Source of the DNA: Papaver somniferum
Lineage: Eukaryota; Streptophyta; Magnoliopsida; Ranunculales; Papaveraceae
DNA length: 64,000 bases
Reading direction: 5' to 3'
Assembly (NCBI RefSeq): GCF_003573695.1
Contig: NC_039363.1
Location: forward strand, 162,766,747 to 162,830,746
The position numbers were made by a program, and so were the translations under genes. Positions within the stretch are counted from its first letter, which is position 1. Every line of letters starts with the position of its first letter. Below, piece by piece: positions 1 through 11,260 of the stretch. Under the pieces are notes generated by a model. It saw nothing but the letters and a program-made list of their open reading frames with translations. It did no database searches and was not told the origin of the DNA.

Positions 1-580
1 TTAATCTATCCATATGATTAGTCTGACTCCGAGTATGATGTCCATCGTGAAACTATCTTAGTAGAGCTCTGTCACTTATATGAATTTTAGTATACTTGGG
101 TGCAAACTCGTGTACAACAATTGGAATTTCGCATCAGGGTACTTCTTCCTGTAGTCAATAAGTATGCCAACCAAGGAGATTCTTTAGTGCCTTCCAAGGT
201 TCTGCGTAGATAGCTAGGGTCTGGAGTATTGATTTTGTGGGTATATCTCTGGTAATCCCTCCCGAGACTATAACTCGGCCACTAGGACCACCTAGGGGTT
301 TAAAGGCTTATTGCATATGCTAAATGCAATCGATGATGCCTGCGAAAGTGAGTTAGGATTTTATTTTGTAGTTTTGATTTGCTCGGGACTAGAAAATAAT
401 AAGTTTGGGGGTATTTGCTAGACGCATTTATGTATCTAATATATCTCATTTGTATATACTGTTAGTGCCCATTTTTGTACTTATCATGGTGTTTTATTTA
501 TTTGTAGGCGTTTTTGGAAGAATAAGGTTTTGCGGCGAAATTGACTAAAAATGTGGCTTTTGGAGCTCCGTACAGTGTAC

Positions 581-645
581 CGGAAGTACCCCAGAAGTAT
601 GCCGGAAGTACCCCAGAAGTATGTCGGAAGTATCCCAGAAATACC
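581..645 (+). repeat. 22-bp minisatellite in element 1 LTR
   Basis: A 22-bp unit beginning CGGAAGTACCCCAGAAG is repeated about three times here but only about twice at 5784-5826 in the 3' LTR. The same interval in the 3' LTR has about 50 bp of different sequence (5840-5890). The two LTRs therefore differ in repeat number as well as by point changes. Confidence 0.8.
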
Positions 646-1124
646 CCGGAGGAATTGATTTTGGCACCCATCTTTTGGATTAGGGGCACCCCTTTTCTTC
701 ACGAGTACAAAATAGAATTTTGGCGGGAATTTTCCATGCGCATGATTTTTATTTGATTTCGGGGCATCTTTGAGCGAGATTCAATCGCTGGAAATTATTG
801 GGCTAAGCCTGTTAAGGCTAAAAAGGCCGAATGCAAATGATTTTAGCGATCAAGTTGGGCTGGAATGACCGGGAGAGAAGATCAAAGTCCAAACAGGGGA
901 GCTGTTTTCACGGGTCTGCTATGGAGGAATTTATGGAGAATATTTGAGGATTAAGGGAAGATATCTTCTGTTATTTGATTCCAGTATATCTTGGGAACTT
1001 TTGGTAACAAAATTAGACGCGTACGAAGAGATTTGAAGGGATCATCAGTTATGAGGGAATAATATCGAAACCATGAAGTGAAGATTAAAGAGAATATTCC
1101 GTGAAGATTTGGAGAGCTATTACG

Positions 1125-1132
1125 TATAAATA
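1125..1132 (+). promoter_or_regulatory. TATA box of element 1 5' LTR
   Basis: TATAAATA in the context ACGTATAAATAAGC. It is conserved at 6369-6376 in the other LTR and lies about 780 bp before the LTR end, a plausible U3/R boundary. Transcription start is inferred, not seen. Confidence 0.5.
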
Positions 1133-1911
1133 AGCATCTTTAGGAGTCATAGAGGTTTTATCAAGAGTTTGGGGTCGAGCCAGAGCCAGGGGGAGCGAAG
1201 AAGAAGGAGTAGCAGCAATGTTCACCTGCTGCTGCTGCTGCCATTAAAGAGATTCAAGAACACGAAGAACAGACTCTCCAGGACAGTCTTATTTTCAGCA
1301 GCGTCAGCAGCAGAGAAGCGTCGTTCTTCAACAGTTCCAGCGCAGTGGATAAGTGTCGCAGTTTAGCTGCAGTTTTGTGGTATCGTTTCTTTTTGGACGT
1401 GTTTTGTGAGTCTCAGAACCACTGTTTTATAACTTTTGACTCTTTTAATCATACTTTGAGCATCAAATATATATTTTGAGAACATGATTATTATGATTAG
1501 CTAAACCCCAACACTGGGATGATGGAGGAAGCCATTCTTTACGCATATGATAATTATATTAATTCTTTTTTTGACTACTTGCACTTTTTATTAATCGATT
1601 TATGATTTTTCTTAATTGGTTGTGATATCGTATGATGATGTATGCTTGGTAGTAGTGCTTTTGATGCGTCATGCTAGTGATATACAATAAATATTCTAAA
1701 AATCTACCTTGGCAAGAATGAGAGTCCTTATGATTTGAGCTATAATTTTTTCGAATAAATATATGAATTGTGTGAATGATTAATGGTGGAATCCCGTGTC
1801 CTAGTGTCTCTTGATCCTGTGACAAATATTGTGTATATATTTTTATTTTTGAATCTTTACAAGTCCGAGCAACGAACTCGTATTTACCGCACGAAAAATA
1901 CTACAACAAAA

Positions 1912-1928
1912 TGGCGCCGCTGCCGGGG
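1912..1928 (+). other. Element 1 primer binding site (tRNA-Asp type)
   Basis: TGGCGCCGCTGCCGGGG starts three bases after the LTR end. It matches the complement of the 3' end of plant tRNA-Asp as I recall it, with one mismatch. tRNA-Asp priming is typical of Athila-like elements. Confidence 0.75.
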
Positions 1929-3009
1929 ACTTGTTTATAGATTTGTTTTTAGGTTTTTTTTTTTACTATTATTTGTTCCTTTTTACGTTTCTTTTTTGTG
2001 TCTTTGATTTACAGGTTCGAAGTGGAATACTAAGGACTTGGGAACAAAAAGCTTAAAGCTAAAAGCTAAAAGCTAAAAGAGAAGAAAAAAAAAANNNNNN
2101 NNNNNNNNNNNNNNNNNNNNNNNNNNNNNNNNNNNNNNNNNNNNNNNNNNNNNNNNNNNNNNNNNNNNNNNNNNNNNNNNNNNNNNNNNNNNNNNNNNNN
2201 NNNNNNNNNNNNNNNNNNNNNNNNNNNNNNNNNNNNNNNNNNNNTTTTTTAACCCTACGGAAGGGTATTATTAAAAAAAAAATTATATAAACTATGTGCA
2301 GGGAAGGACGACGATTACTATATCGTCTCGGCCCCTCGGGTTCGTACATGACATAGGAGTCGTGGCCCGAGTCGACTTCAACGGTTCATCCCCCGTCTGG
2401 TACGGGAGGTAAGTCCATCGAAACACTCGCGAATCTCCTGTAAGCGAGTTACTGTATTCCTTAAGGTGATTCATTGATTGAGGACGAATTTGGACTGTTT
2501 TTAAATTCCTAGTAAAGGGCAAGGCCTGGCCAATACAAGATAAGGGTTCAGATTTCATCACCGCTCCCTTCTTGCCCGCCTTAGGAAAACGAAACCTAAC
2601 GCGAACCCAAGCTTAAAATTTGATTAGAACGAGACCGATAGGGTAACGCGCTTATTAGGAAAAATTTTCGAAGGATATTGGTTACTTTCTTAAGCACACC
2701 TCGAAGTTCATGATGGTTTCTGTGAGTTGAATGCGTGACTGTGCCGCCTTGTGATAGCGGTGAGGCCTTGGGTATCAAAGCTCCACTAAGCTTCCCTCGC
2801 CTCTATTCAACTTACTTTGACTTGGATTGATCCCAAAGGGGTTTGCTCAAATTGCAACGAATTCCCTTTCGAAAGATAGAAGTTGTCTAGAAACAATCTA
2901 AGTGGAGCCATCATGCTTTTTGTTTGCTAGAATTTATAGGTTTGATTTGGTCGAGTCAGCCTTGTTTGTGATTGTGTAGAATTCCTCTGTAGTTTGTGTT
3001 TCCTCGGTG
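1929..3009 (+). other. Element 1 untranslated leader with assembly gap
   Basis: No convincing coding sequence. It contains a short tandem AAAAGCT array (about 2047-2078), the 150-N gap, and leader sequence up to the ORF. The small ORFs on either strand have no recognisable domain. Confidence 0.6.
2095..2244. other. Assembly gap (150 N)
   Basis: A run of exactly 150 N lies between an A-rich stretch following the AAAAGCT array and a T run. The true length and content are unknown. Low-complexity sequence on both sides is the likely cause. Confidence 0.98.
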
Positions 3010-4368
3010 ATGAATCCTTTTCAGGAGACGCCACCTGAGATGATGTTACGAGAATATATGAGTAGAAATTTTCATTATCAAGAGACGTCTTCGAAAATGA
3101 CTCTTGGTGAATATATACAAGGGAAACGACATTGGGATGTTCCAACGGTTAGCGATGAATCACCTCTAACGATCTACGAGAAGTATTATAAAAATAGACC
3201 GCCTAGTTTGGAACAAAGATTGAGAATTATTAAATGTCAAAAATTATATTATGATGATGAAGATAGTGCTGATGAAGAATCGGAAATGTGTGGGAATAGT
3301 GATCAGGAATTTGTTACCCCAGTTGAGCCTTATAATGATTATATTATTTCTGGTTCAGATCCTAATAATTTTAAAAATTATTCACCTATTCAAAAGGACG
3401 AGGATTTGACTAGAGATACCCCCGTTTCAGACGATGTAGTATGTCTTGTTTACGAAACCAAGAAAGGTTTAGAGGAACCGGTTTATCCTGAGAATACTGT
3501 TTTAGAGTCATACAATTTAGAAACAATAGTCTTAGATGAACTCGTAGAGGTGAGTGAGGATGCACCGCAAGATTACAACTTAGAAGAATCAATTGCCCAT
3601 TTTCAAGAATCTGATGACCTACAAATTAGGGAAGTTGTGACTAGTCTATCTAGAGACACTGAAAACTCTAAGTTTGGGGGTGAGTATCATCCTCCATGTG
3701 CTTTAACTCTTAGTAAGGTCCCTCACTTGGGACTTGACATCAATGCCTCAACCATCTTACAAGATTATCTTCATACTCGTTTTCCAGAACCTAATGATAT
3801 CCAACAAGAGTCTCAACTGTTAGAAACCCATCCTCTGGTTGATGTGGTTAACCCAGGCAATAATACCAAGATTGATTTTGTTTTCCCACCAAATAGTTTT
3901 CTTCCAAATGTGGGAACATATAGATTTCAAATGTGTCGAATATTAAGTTGTGAGACTAAACCTAAATGCCTTAGGAAATTAGAATCGACACATTTGCTTA
4001 AGAATGACCACTACTCTCACCGTGGTCAATCATGTAAGTCAAACCTGATTGACTTAGAGGATCCTCATTTATTTAGGTTATTATTATTTTGTGATTCTAA
4101 GATCATATTTGAGTTTCTCCAGACTCTAGGACCTAATGATTCGGATCCCACCTATGAAGAAACGCAGCCAATGGAAATTTTCTATTTAGACCCTTTCATA
4201 GAACCTGAACCTGAACCACAATTAGATATAAATTTCTTAATCAGAAAACTAGGTAAGGGCTTTGTAGTCTTGTTCACTTTCTTGGTTCATTGCAGTTTCT
4301 TTTGGTCAGATCTTTTTGGTTTTAAAGACCCGCAGTTATTTCGACTGTTACTTTCTGGTTCGAGTTGA
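3010..4368 (+). CDS. Uncharacterised retrotransposon ORF of element 1
   Basis: An intact ORF of 452 residues with ATG at 3010, the second start-like codon after a GTG at 3007. It is the only long ORF between the LTRs. I do not recognise a domain. The N-terminus holds a tandem duplication of about 19 residues: QETPPEMMLREY followed by QETSSKMTLGEY. The centre is strongly acidic, with a DDEDSADEESE cluster. Near the C-terminus there is an EPEPEP run followed by a hydrophobic stretch of about 22 residues (VVLFTFLVHCSFFW core) that could span a membrane. The phrase DPHLFRLLL recurs as DPQLFRLLL at the very end. There is no zinc knuckle, protease D[ST]G or RT motif. An envelope-like or accessory role is possible by analogy with Athila elements, but this is inference. 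The intact frame suggests recent activity or selection. Confidence 0.6.
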   Translation: MNPFQETPPEMMLREYMSRNFHYQETSSKMTLGEYIQGKRHWDVPTVSDESPLTIYEKYYKNRPPSLEQRLRIIKCQKLYYDDEDSADEESEMCGNSDQEFVTPVEPYNDYIISGSDPNNFKNYSPIQKDEDLTRDTPVSDDVVCLVYETKKGLEEPVYPENTVLESYNLETIVLDELVEVSEDAPQDYNLEESIAHFQESDDLQIREVVTSLSRDTENSKFGGEYHPPCALTLSKVPHLGLDINASTILQDYLHTRFPEPNDIQQESQLLETHPLVDVVNPGNNTKIDFVFPPNSFLPNVGTYRFQMCRILSCETKPKCLRKLESTHLLKNDHYSHRGQSCKSNLIDLEDPHLFRLLLFCDSKIIFEFLQTLGPNDSDPTYEETQPMEIFYLDPFIEPEPEPQLDINFLIRKLGKGFVVLFTFLVHCSFFWSDLFGFKDPQLFRLLLSGSS

Positions 4369-4557
4369 CTAATCCTTTCCTAAGTATGGCTGAAGACTTT
4401 AAACTTAGCACTTCTTGGGAGGTAACCCAATATTCATGCGACACGATAATATCTTTCCTTATCTCTTTTGCTTCATTGGTAACAGTTTCTCCTTGTTCAT
4501 GCTTTTAATTTCATCTTTAGAACATTGAGGACAATGTTAGGTTTAAGTTTGGGGGTA
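4369..4557 (+). other. Element 1 3' non-coding stretch and polypurine-like tract
   Basis: Short untranslated segment with a small hairpin (TTGGGAGGTAACCCAA, near 4412-4431), then an ACATTGAGGACAATG segment and an AAGTTTGGGGGTA tract ending at 4557. The tract is followed by TGGGAGAAAC, the proposed LTR start. G-rich tracts of this form precede the 3' LTR in related plant elements. A second GTTTGGGGGT tract inside both LTRs (near 405 and 5612) is an alternative start that I consider less likely. Confidence 0.5.
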
Positions 4558-7152
4558 TGGGAGAAACTTTTTAGTTGCATAATAAATAAACTCCAGAGCC
4601 TAGAAATTTATGCTTATTTAGGATGACACTAACCAATCTAAGTGGATTGAAGCATTTTGGTTTTAGGAGTTGAGGGACCAATCTGACTAGATGGAAACAT
4701 CTAAATAGTCTATTCATAAAAGCACAGAGCTCAGGTGTTAGAAATAACATGATAATTTCGCCATATCTCGTTGAGTCTTTTTCATTTCTGTTTCTATTTT
4801 TATTTTTAAACTATGTTTCTCTAGGTGATTAGGTGGGGCTCACGATTCAAGTTGTTACCACTGCTAGGGTAAAATAGAGTGACTGAGTATTGAAAAAAAA
4901 AAGAAGTTATGAAAAAAAAAGAGAAAAAAAAATTATGAAAAAAAGTTTTAGACCAGACCATTCGACCAAACGGAATAAAACTCAATAAAGTCGGCCACTG
5001 GAACCCTTGTATATGCCAGTTGTGTTGACCTAGAGTTAGGATTATCGAACACTGGTTCCCTTGTATACGCCAGTGATTTGATATTAGTCAGACTATCTCA
5101 GTCATTTAGGATAGGTTTATTTTGGCAGTGGCCTTCAGACAGATATGAGAAACATCGTTCACCTAGTTAACATCAAAACCATCTATATTTTTTCTATATC
5201 CATCTCTTAATCTATCCATATGATTAGTCTGACTCCGAGTATGATGTCCATCGTGAAACTATCTTAGTAGAGCTCTGTCACTTATATGAATGTTAGTATA
5301 CTTGGGTGCAAACTCGTGTACAACAATTGGAATTTCGCATCAGGGTACTTCTTCCTATAGTCAATAAGTATGCCAACCAAGGAGATTCTTTAGTGCCTTC
5401 CAAGGTTCTGCGTAGATAGCTAGGGTCTGGAGTATTGATTTTGTGGGTATCTCTGGTAAGCCCTCCCGAGACTATAACTCGGCCACTAGGGCCACCTAGG
5501 GGTTTAAAGGCTTATTGCATATGCTAAATGCAATCGATGATGCCTGCTAAAGTGAGTTAGGATTTTATTTTGTAGTTTTGATTTGCTCGGAACTAGAAAA
5601 TAATAAGTTTGGGGGTATTTGATAGACGCATTTATGTATCTAATATATCTCATTTGTATATACTGTTAGTGCCCATTTTTGTACTTATCATGGTGTTTTA
5701 TTTATTTGTAGGCGTTTTTGGAAGAATAAGGTTTTGCGGCGAAATTGGCTAAAAATGTGGCTTTTGGAGCTCCGTACAGTGTACCGGAAGTACCCCAGAA
5801 GTATGACGGAAGTATCCCAGAAATACCCCGGAGGAACCTCGAAAAAGTGCGAAAAATGTCCCAGAAAAATTACAAAAGGCACCCAAGAGAAATTTATTTT
5901 GGCACCCATCTTTTGGATTAGGGGCACCCCTTTTCTTCACGAGTTCAAAATAGAATTTTGGCGGGAATTTTCCATGCACGTCTGCATGATTTTGATTTGA
6001 TTTCTGGGAAGCTTTGAGCGAGATTCAATCGTTGGAAATTATTGGGCTAAGCCTGTTAAGGCTAAAAAGGCCGAATGCAAGTGATTTTAGCGATCAAGTT
6101 GGGCTGGAATGACCGGGAGAGAAGATCAAAGTCCAAACAGGGGAGCTGTTTTCACGGGTCTGCTGTGGAGGAATTTATGGAGAATATTTGAGGATTAAGG
6201 GAAGAAATCTTCTGTTATTTGATTCCAGTATATCTTGGGAACTTTTGGTAACAAAATTAGACGCGTACGAAGAGATTTGAAGGGATCAGCAGTTATGAGG
6301 GAATAATATCGAAACCATGCAGTGAAGATTAAAGAGAATATTCCGTGAAGATTTGGAGAGCTATTACGTATAAATAAGCATCTTTAGGAGTCATAGAGGT
6401 TTTATCAAGAGTTTGGGGTCGAGCCAGAGCCAGGGGGAGCGAAGAAGAAGGAGTAGCAGCAATGTTCACCTGCTGCTGCTGCTGCCATTAAAGAGCTTCA
6501 ACAACACGAAGAACAGACTCTCCAGGACAGTCTTATTTTCAGCAGCGTCAGCAGAAGAGAAGCGTCGTTCTTCAACAGTTCCAGCGCAGTGGATAAGTGT
6601 CGCAGTTTAGCTGCAGTTTTGTGGTATCATTTCTTTTTGGACGTGTTTTGTGAGTCTCAGAACCATTGTTTTATAACTTTTGACTCTTTTAATCATACTT
6701 TGAGCATCAAATTTATATTTTGAGAACATGATCATTATGATTAGCTAAACCCCAACACTGGGATGATGGAGGAAGCCATTCTTTGCGCATATGATAATTA
6801 TATTAATTCTTTTTTTGACTACTTGCACTTTTTATTAATCGATTTATGATTTTTCTTAATTGGTTGTGATATCGTATGATGATGTATGCTTGGTCGTAGT
6901 GCTTTTGATGCGTCATGCTAGTGATATACAATAAATATTCTAAAAATTTACCTTGGCAAGAATGAGAGTCCTTATGATTTGAGCTATAATTGTTTCGAGT
7001 AAATATATGAATTGTGTGAATGATTAATGGTGGAATCCTGTGTCCTAGTGTCTCTTGATCCTGTGATAAATATTGTGTATATATTTTTATTTTTGAATCT
7101 TTACAAGTCCGAGTAACGAACTCGTATTTACCGCACGAAAAATACTACAACA
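4558..7152 (+). repeat. Element 1 3' LTR
   Basis: About 2.6 kb, TGGGAGAAAC...ACTACAACA. From 5207 on it is matched by 1-1908. It contains A-rich stretches (4892-4940), the shortened minisatellite and a TATA box at 6369-6376. It is directly followed by ACGGTCTCCTCATC, which is contiguous with GAAACG at 19081-19100 in the uninterrupted copy of the target, fixing the insertion point. Confidence 0.8.
6369..6376 (+). promoter_or_regulatory. TATA box of element 1 3' LTR
   Basis: TATAAATA, the exact counterpart of 1125-1132. If active it would drive transcription rightward into the antisense side of the PMD gene of element 2. Confidence 0.45.
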
Positions 7153-7772
7153 ACGGTCTCCTCATCTGAAAGATCCCCAGGAAGATTGCCTGTGATCGGG
7201 AGATGCATCAGAGCCGCCACGTCTTCCAAGGTAATGGTAAACTCGCCCCATCTACATATGAAAGTGTGAGTGGGAATGCACCAGCGAGCAAACAGAGCCA
7301 CAATACCACTTGCGTCATGATAAATGAACAACTCTCCAGAAGCTTGAATAGCTCTCGTCACCTGCGCCTGGTCGAGCATAGTCATCACATGAGGAAAACC
7401 CAACATATGCCTCGCCCAGCCGGAAAATTTCTCCAAAGGTCGTCGAGAAAGCTTAAACTCTATGATTGATGAGGCAAAGACCCCTCTTTCAAGACAAAAT
7501 CGAATCACTGTCTTAGGAGTCAACAACTTCTTCTGAGTAACAGTTCTGGGATTTATCAAAAGACGATACACTGGGGATTTCAAATGTTGCTCAGCTCCTA
7601 GGATATCTTTTTCAAAGAATGCATCATCTATGTCCGGGACATTCTTAATCCCAGGGATTTCGTCTTCGTCTCCCCAAACGGAAGTTTCATCCATGCATGT
7701 CTCATCTCTGGAGATACCATCATCAACGCACATCTCTTCCCTCGAGGCGTCGTCAACTTGGGAATTGGACAT
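7153..7772 (-). pseudogene. PMD gene, N-terminal part (left copy), truncated by element 1
   Basis: This codes for about 206 residues from ATG 7772 with no stop in the covered part. Frame then runs into the end of element 1. The N-terminus is acidic (DDASREEMCVDDG). The plant mobile domain follows, with GWARHMLGFPHV and RWGEFTITLEDVAALMHLP, a hallmark of the family (PF10536, MAIN/MAIL-like and transposon-borne relatives). It is about 97% identical by eye to 19087-19708, but it lacks the nonsense codon and the 1-bp insertion found there. The gene is antisense to the element's gag-pol. Its downstream exons would lie left of element 1, outside the window. Function in transposons is unknown; cellular relatives act in silencing and genome stability. 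Confidence 0.8.
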
Positions 7773-9241
7773 CTTTGCTAAGTAGCTGAAAAGGTTCACA
7801 CTACATTCTACTTCAGTATGCCGTCCAGATATAAATCAAGGAAATACAAGAAAAAAATGGTAACTCTTAACTCTTACTTTTTACACTTCCACTAACAATG
7901 GTGATAGTAATACTAGAGTTAACAACTCAAAATCGTTCGTCTCTTCGAAAACTGCAAAAACGAAACTTTATTTAATTTCCGAAACTGATTTTTCATGAAA
8001 TCACTGACACAATTTTCATAATGTGAACATTCACACAACTGACCTATGAAGTTTACAACAATAAAATATTTCATCATAAATATATTGTCTATCTTCGAAG
8101 GTTCCTCAAAACCCACGTTTCTGGTTTTTCAAAAAAGCGGCAATTAATGCAACTTGCATACATAAACTCTCCAGGATTTTATTTAATGAAAACAAACTCA
8201 TGAAAATAAAACATATCATCATATTTTGCACAATATATGTCATGGCTTCATATACATATATAATTTTTATTTTTATTTTTCCTTCGTATCGTCGTTATTT
8301 GTCTTTAAAACGAAGGTTTATTTCAAAAAATATTGTGAAAGCTCACATCTCATACATATGATAAAGTTTTGTATGTACATGAAATCTCATAAGCAAAATT
8401 TTATCACTGGACATAAGTTCATCATCCATATTTTCCTTCGTGTCATCGTTATTTGTCTTTAAAACGAAAGATTATTCCGATTTCATGAAAATTCACTTGT
8501 TTTATGATGAAACCTTGGTATATATGAAAGATCATACACTAAGTCTTATCACTGGACTTAGGTTCATATTAAAAAAAATCTCTCATAAATCAGGGATTAT
8601 AGTCAGTTTTAAAAACTAACGATCGAACGAACATACGATTTCAAAAACGAGGGTTTTTTTCATAAAACTCACACTAATATACACACATGCATATATAAAC
8701 TTAAGCATGAACAATTCATGAAAATCATAACATCAGCAAACAAAAAAAAATAAAAATTCGTGCACTTGTCGGCGCCGGCCAGAAGTTGGCCGGCGGTGGC
8801 TACGGCCGTCGGTCGGACGGAGGTGCTCCGACGAATTTTTTCTGCTTCTTTCCCTGGCGACGTGAAGGTGATGAAGTATAGGGAGCTACTGGTCGTGGAA
8901 AATAATAAAAAAAAAGAAGGTATTAATTCCCTTTTATACTAATTTTTATTTCCAAAACCTAATTTTACAAGATTTCCTTATTGGGCTCGGCCCGCAAATC
9001 CTAAACGACCATGGTCCCATCATCCAAACCAGCGGTTCAACACCAATTTATGCTCATAAAACGATGCTCCAATCATGACATTGAAGCCTTCATCAAGTCA
9101 TGGTTTTCTCATGCTCGCTAAATCCGGTAACATCTCAGCTTACGACTAAGTTCAATTACTGGTATTATTATTTATGGCCGGAAAATCACCATTTAATGCT
9201 GACTGAGGAACACAAATTTCCTCAGTAAGCAGGGGACTTAA
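7773..9241. other. Element 2 non-coding internal 3' region (left copy)
   Basis: AT-rich sequence upstream of the antisense PMD gene and upstream of the LTR; it matches 19709-21176. It contains two units of about 154 bp starting CCTTCGTATCGTCG (8281) and CCTTCGTGTCATCG (8435), and a GC-rich patch at 8765-8830 rich in GCCGGC. The segment ends in a purine-rich AGCAGGGGACTTAA that could serve as polypurine tract. The PMD promoter must lie here if the gene is expressed, but I see no clear TATA box at a fixed distance. Confidence 0.6.
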
Positions 9242-9377
9242 TGTAGATAGTGGATTTTCGACAAAGGCTAAATTCATAAACTCATAATTATACGAAGCTC
9301 TGATTCAGCAATCAGACGTGAGTATCGAGACACGGGTCTCTCATCGAATTCTCAACGGAGAGTACTTTCTCTCAGAG

Positions 9378-9481
9378 TACATGTAGATATGCAGTTTCAC
9401 GACTGGACAACGACATATCTCATGAATACTACATGTAGATATGCAGTTTCACGACTGGACAACGGCATATCTCATGAATAC
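9378..9481 (+). repeat. 52-bp tandem duplication in element 2 LTR
   Basis: A unit beginning TACATGTAGATATGCAG occurs twice in tandem (9378 and 9430) here and once in the right LTR (near 21313). Confidence 0.9.
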
Positions 9482-9699
9482 TGAATACTTTCAGTGATTA
9501 TTTTTATATAGCATCACGAGATGGACGGCTCCTAGACAGCTCTGCTAGTATAGAGCGATGACGTCTTCAGGAACAAACAACAAGTTTACCCTGACTATAT
9601 AAAGGATATGACTTACCGGCAAGCTCGTATCAGGATAATTAATGCTCCTAGACAGCTTGCTCTGCTAGTATAGAGCCACAAAGTTAATTATTCCTAATT

Positions 9700-9990
9700 G
9701 CAATCGCTCCTATTCCATGGTTGAATCCACGACTGGTCCCATGGAATGACAATAACAATTGTTCTGATTCTATGATCGAATCCATGACTTGATCTCATAG
9801 AATAGAAATAACTACATTATCTCATTACTCCGATTTCATGATCGAATCCACAACTGGTCTCATAAATGGTAATAGATAAACCTTAATTACTTCGATTCTA
9901 TGGTCGAATCTACGATCCCATGGAATGGTAATGCTCACTTTATTATTCTGAATTCGTAGTCGAATCCTCGGCTGATCCTATGAATTAATA
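9700..9990 (+). repeat. Degenerate 60-70-bp repeats in element 2 LTR
   Basis: About five units share the pattern ATTCYATGRTCGAATCCACGACTGG...CCATGGAAT; each unit ends in an imperfect inverted match to its own start. The matching array in the right LTR lies near 21590-21880. Confidence 0.7.
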
Positions 9991-10429
9991 ATAAACATCT
10001 TATTACTCAATTTTGTGAATTATTCTCCACTTAATTCCACAATTAGTAATAAATAATCAACAACCGGGCGTCTGAGCTACCTCTAAGTAAGCCCCGATTT
10101 AAATGGTGAAGGTGTATTCAACGATGATACATTAACAGTCACCGCACGAACGAGTATTTCAAAAATACAATGAAACGATGAACCTGTGCAAAATAAAGAA
10201 GAAAATAATAAATAATTAAAAATATTGACCAGGGTGCTGGGAGCACGAACACACGACCGACCGACCGTGTCGTGGTCAATCCCACGCCAGTTTGATATTT
10301 TTAATACATTTTTATTATTTTCCCTGATTTGATGAAAATCCTCTCGTTTTATCAAATCTCCTTCGTCTCGAGGAAACTCCTCGGTTTCATGGTACTTCCA
10401 TAAATCCATAGAAAATAATATAAAATTAA

Positions 10430-11260
10430 GGAAAGGAGTGTGGGGCGTGACCATTGGCCAACCGGCCATGCCTTCGTCCCAACCGGCCCCACATCCACGG
10501 TTCCTTATTTATTATTATTATTATTATTTCTCTAATTTCATGAAAAACCTCCTTGATTTCATGGTATTTTGCACAAATCATCAAATAATAATAAAATAAT
10601 ATAAACTATGAAAACTTGTGGGACCGGGCCTTGGCCGGCAGGCCATGCCCTAGCCGGTCCCACACGCCCCTTTGTTTTATTATTTTATTATTAGTTTTCT
10701 TTGAATTCATCAAATTCCTTGATTTCATGGTATTTCTCTCAAATTAGGAAAAATTCCCTCAAATCATCAAAAATACCTAAAAAATATTAAAAAATTAGGA
10801 AAACTCGTGGGACCGGGCCCTAGCCGGCCGGCCATGCCTTCCACGGTCCCACACACCCTTATTTTTATTATTTTAATATTTTTTGCTTCCTTGAACTCAT
10901 GAAAACTCCTTCAGTTCATGGAAACTCCATAAATTCATCAAATTTCTCAAATTCGTGAATTTTTCATAAAATCATCAAAATATAAAATTAGGAAAATTCA
11001 TGGGACCGGGCCCCAGCCATCCGGCCATGCCTTCCACGGTCCCACACGCCCTTATTTTTATTATTTTAATATTTTTTGCTTCCTTGAACTCATGAAAACT
11101 CCTTCAATTCATGGAAACTCCCAAAATTCATCAAATTTCTCAAAATTCATGATTTTTTCATAAAATCATCAAAATATTATAAAATTAAGGAAAAGGCACC
11201 ACGGGACCCTGGTCATGACCGGCCGACCATGCCTTGACCAAGGAGGTCCCACACCTCCTC
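10430..11260 (+). repeat. Array of about 190-bp hairpin-bearing units in element 2 LTR
   Basis: Units have the pattern GTGGGACCGGGC...CCGGCCATGCC...GGTCCCACAC, with clear members starting near 10618, 10807, 11001 and 11202, and more diverged ones near 10436 and 10230. The arms GTGGGACC and GGTCCCAC pair across a loop of about 30 nt. The right LTR keeps only three units (near 22123, 22311 and 22514). Confidence 0.85.

Larger units (their letters stand above)
1..1908 (+). repeat. Element 1 5' LTR (partial)
   Basis: The copy matches 5207-7152 almost base for base and ends in ...ACTACAACA immediately before the primer site. It carries a TATA box at 1125-1132 and a CTG/CAG-rich stretch near 1215-1245. 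The window begins inside it, so its TG start is not visible. Confidence 0.85.
1..7152 (+). mobile_element. Element 1: non-autonomous Athila-like Ty3/gypsy LTR retrotransposon (5' end outside window)
   Basis: Positions 1-1908 and 5207-7152 are near-identical direct repeats, differing by about 1-2% in the first 300 bp by eye. Both end in ACTACAACA. The first copy is followed by a primer-site-like sequence, and the second by sequence that occurs uninterrupted near 19087, so these are the two LTRs. A purine/G-rich tract at 4541-4557 places the 3' LTR start near 4558, giving an LTR of about 2.6 kb, of which the first 650 bp of the left copy lies outside the window. The tRNA-Asp-like primer site, long LTRs and the GGGGG-type tract suggest the Athila lineage. 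Between the LTRs there is one unrecognised ORF and no protease, RT, RNase H or integrase, so it must depend on enzymes from another element. A 150-N gap interrupts the leader. Confidence 0.85.

Noticed and set aside
1169..1366. 65-codon ORF in the element 1 LTR, repeated at 6413-6610
   Set aside because: It starts at TTG, is mostly CTG/AGA-repeat translation, and lies in LTR control sequence. No domain.
416..5620. Alternative element 1 LTR starting at TGCTAGACGC (416) / TGATAGACGC (5621) after a GTTTGGGGGT tract
   Set aside because: The repeat between the two copies extends at least 415 bp further left, which would then need a tandem element. An LTR that starts near 4558 explains the data with one insertion.
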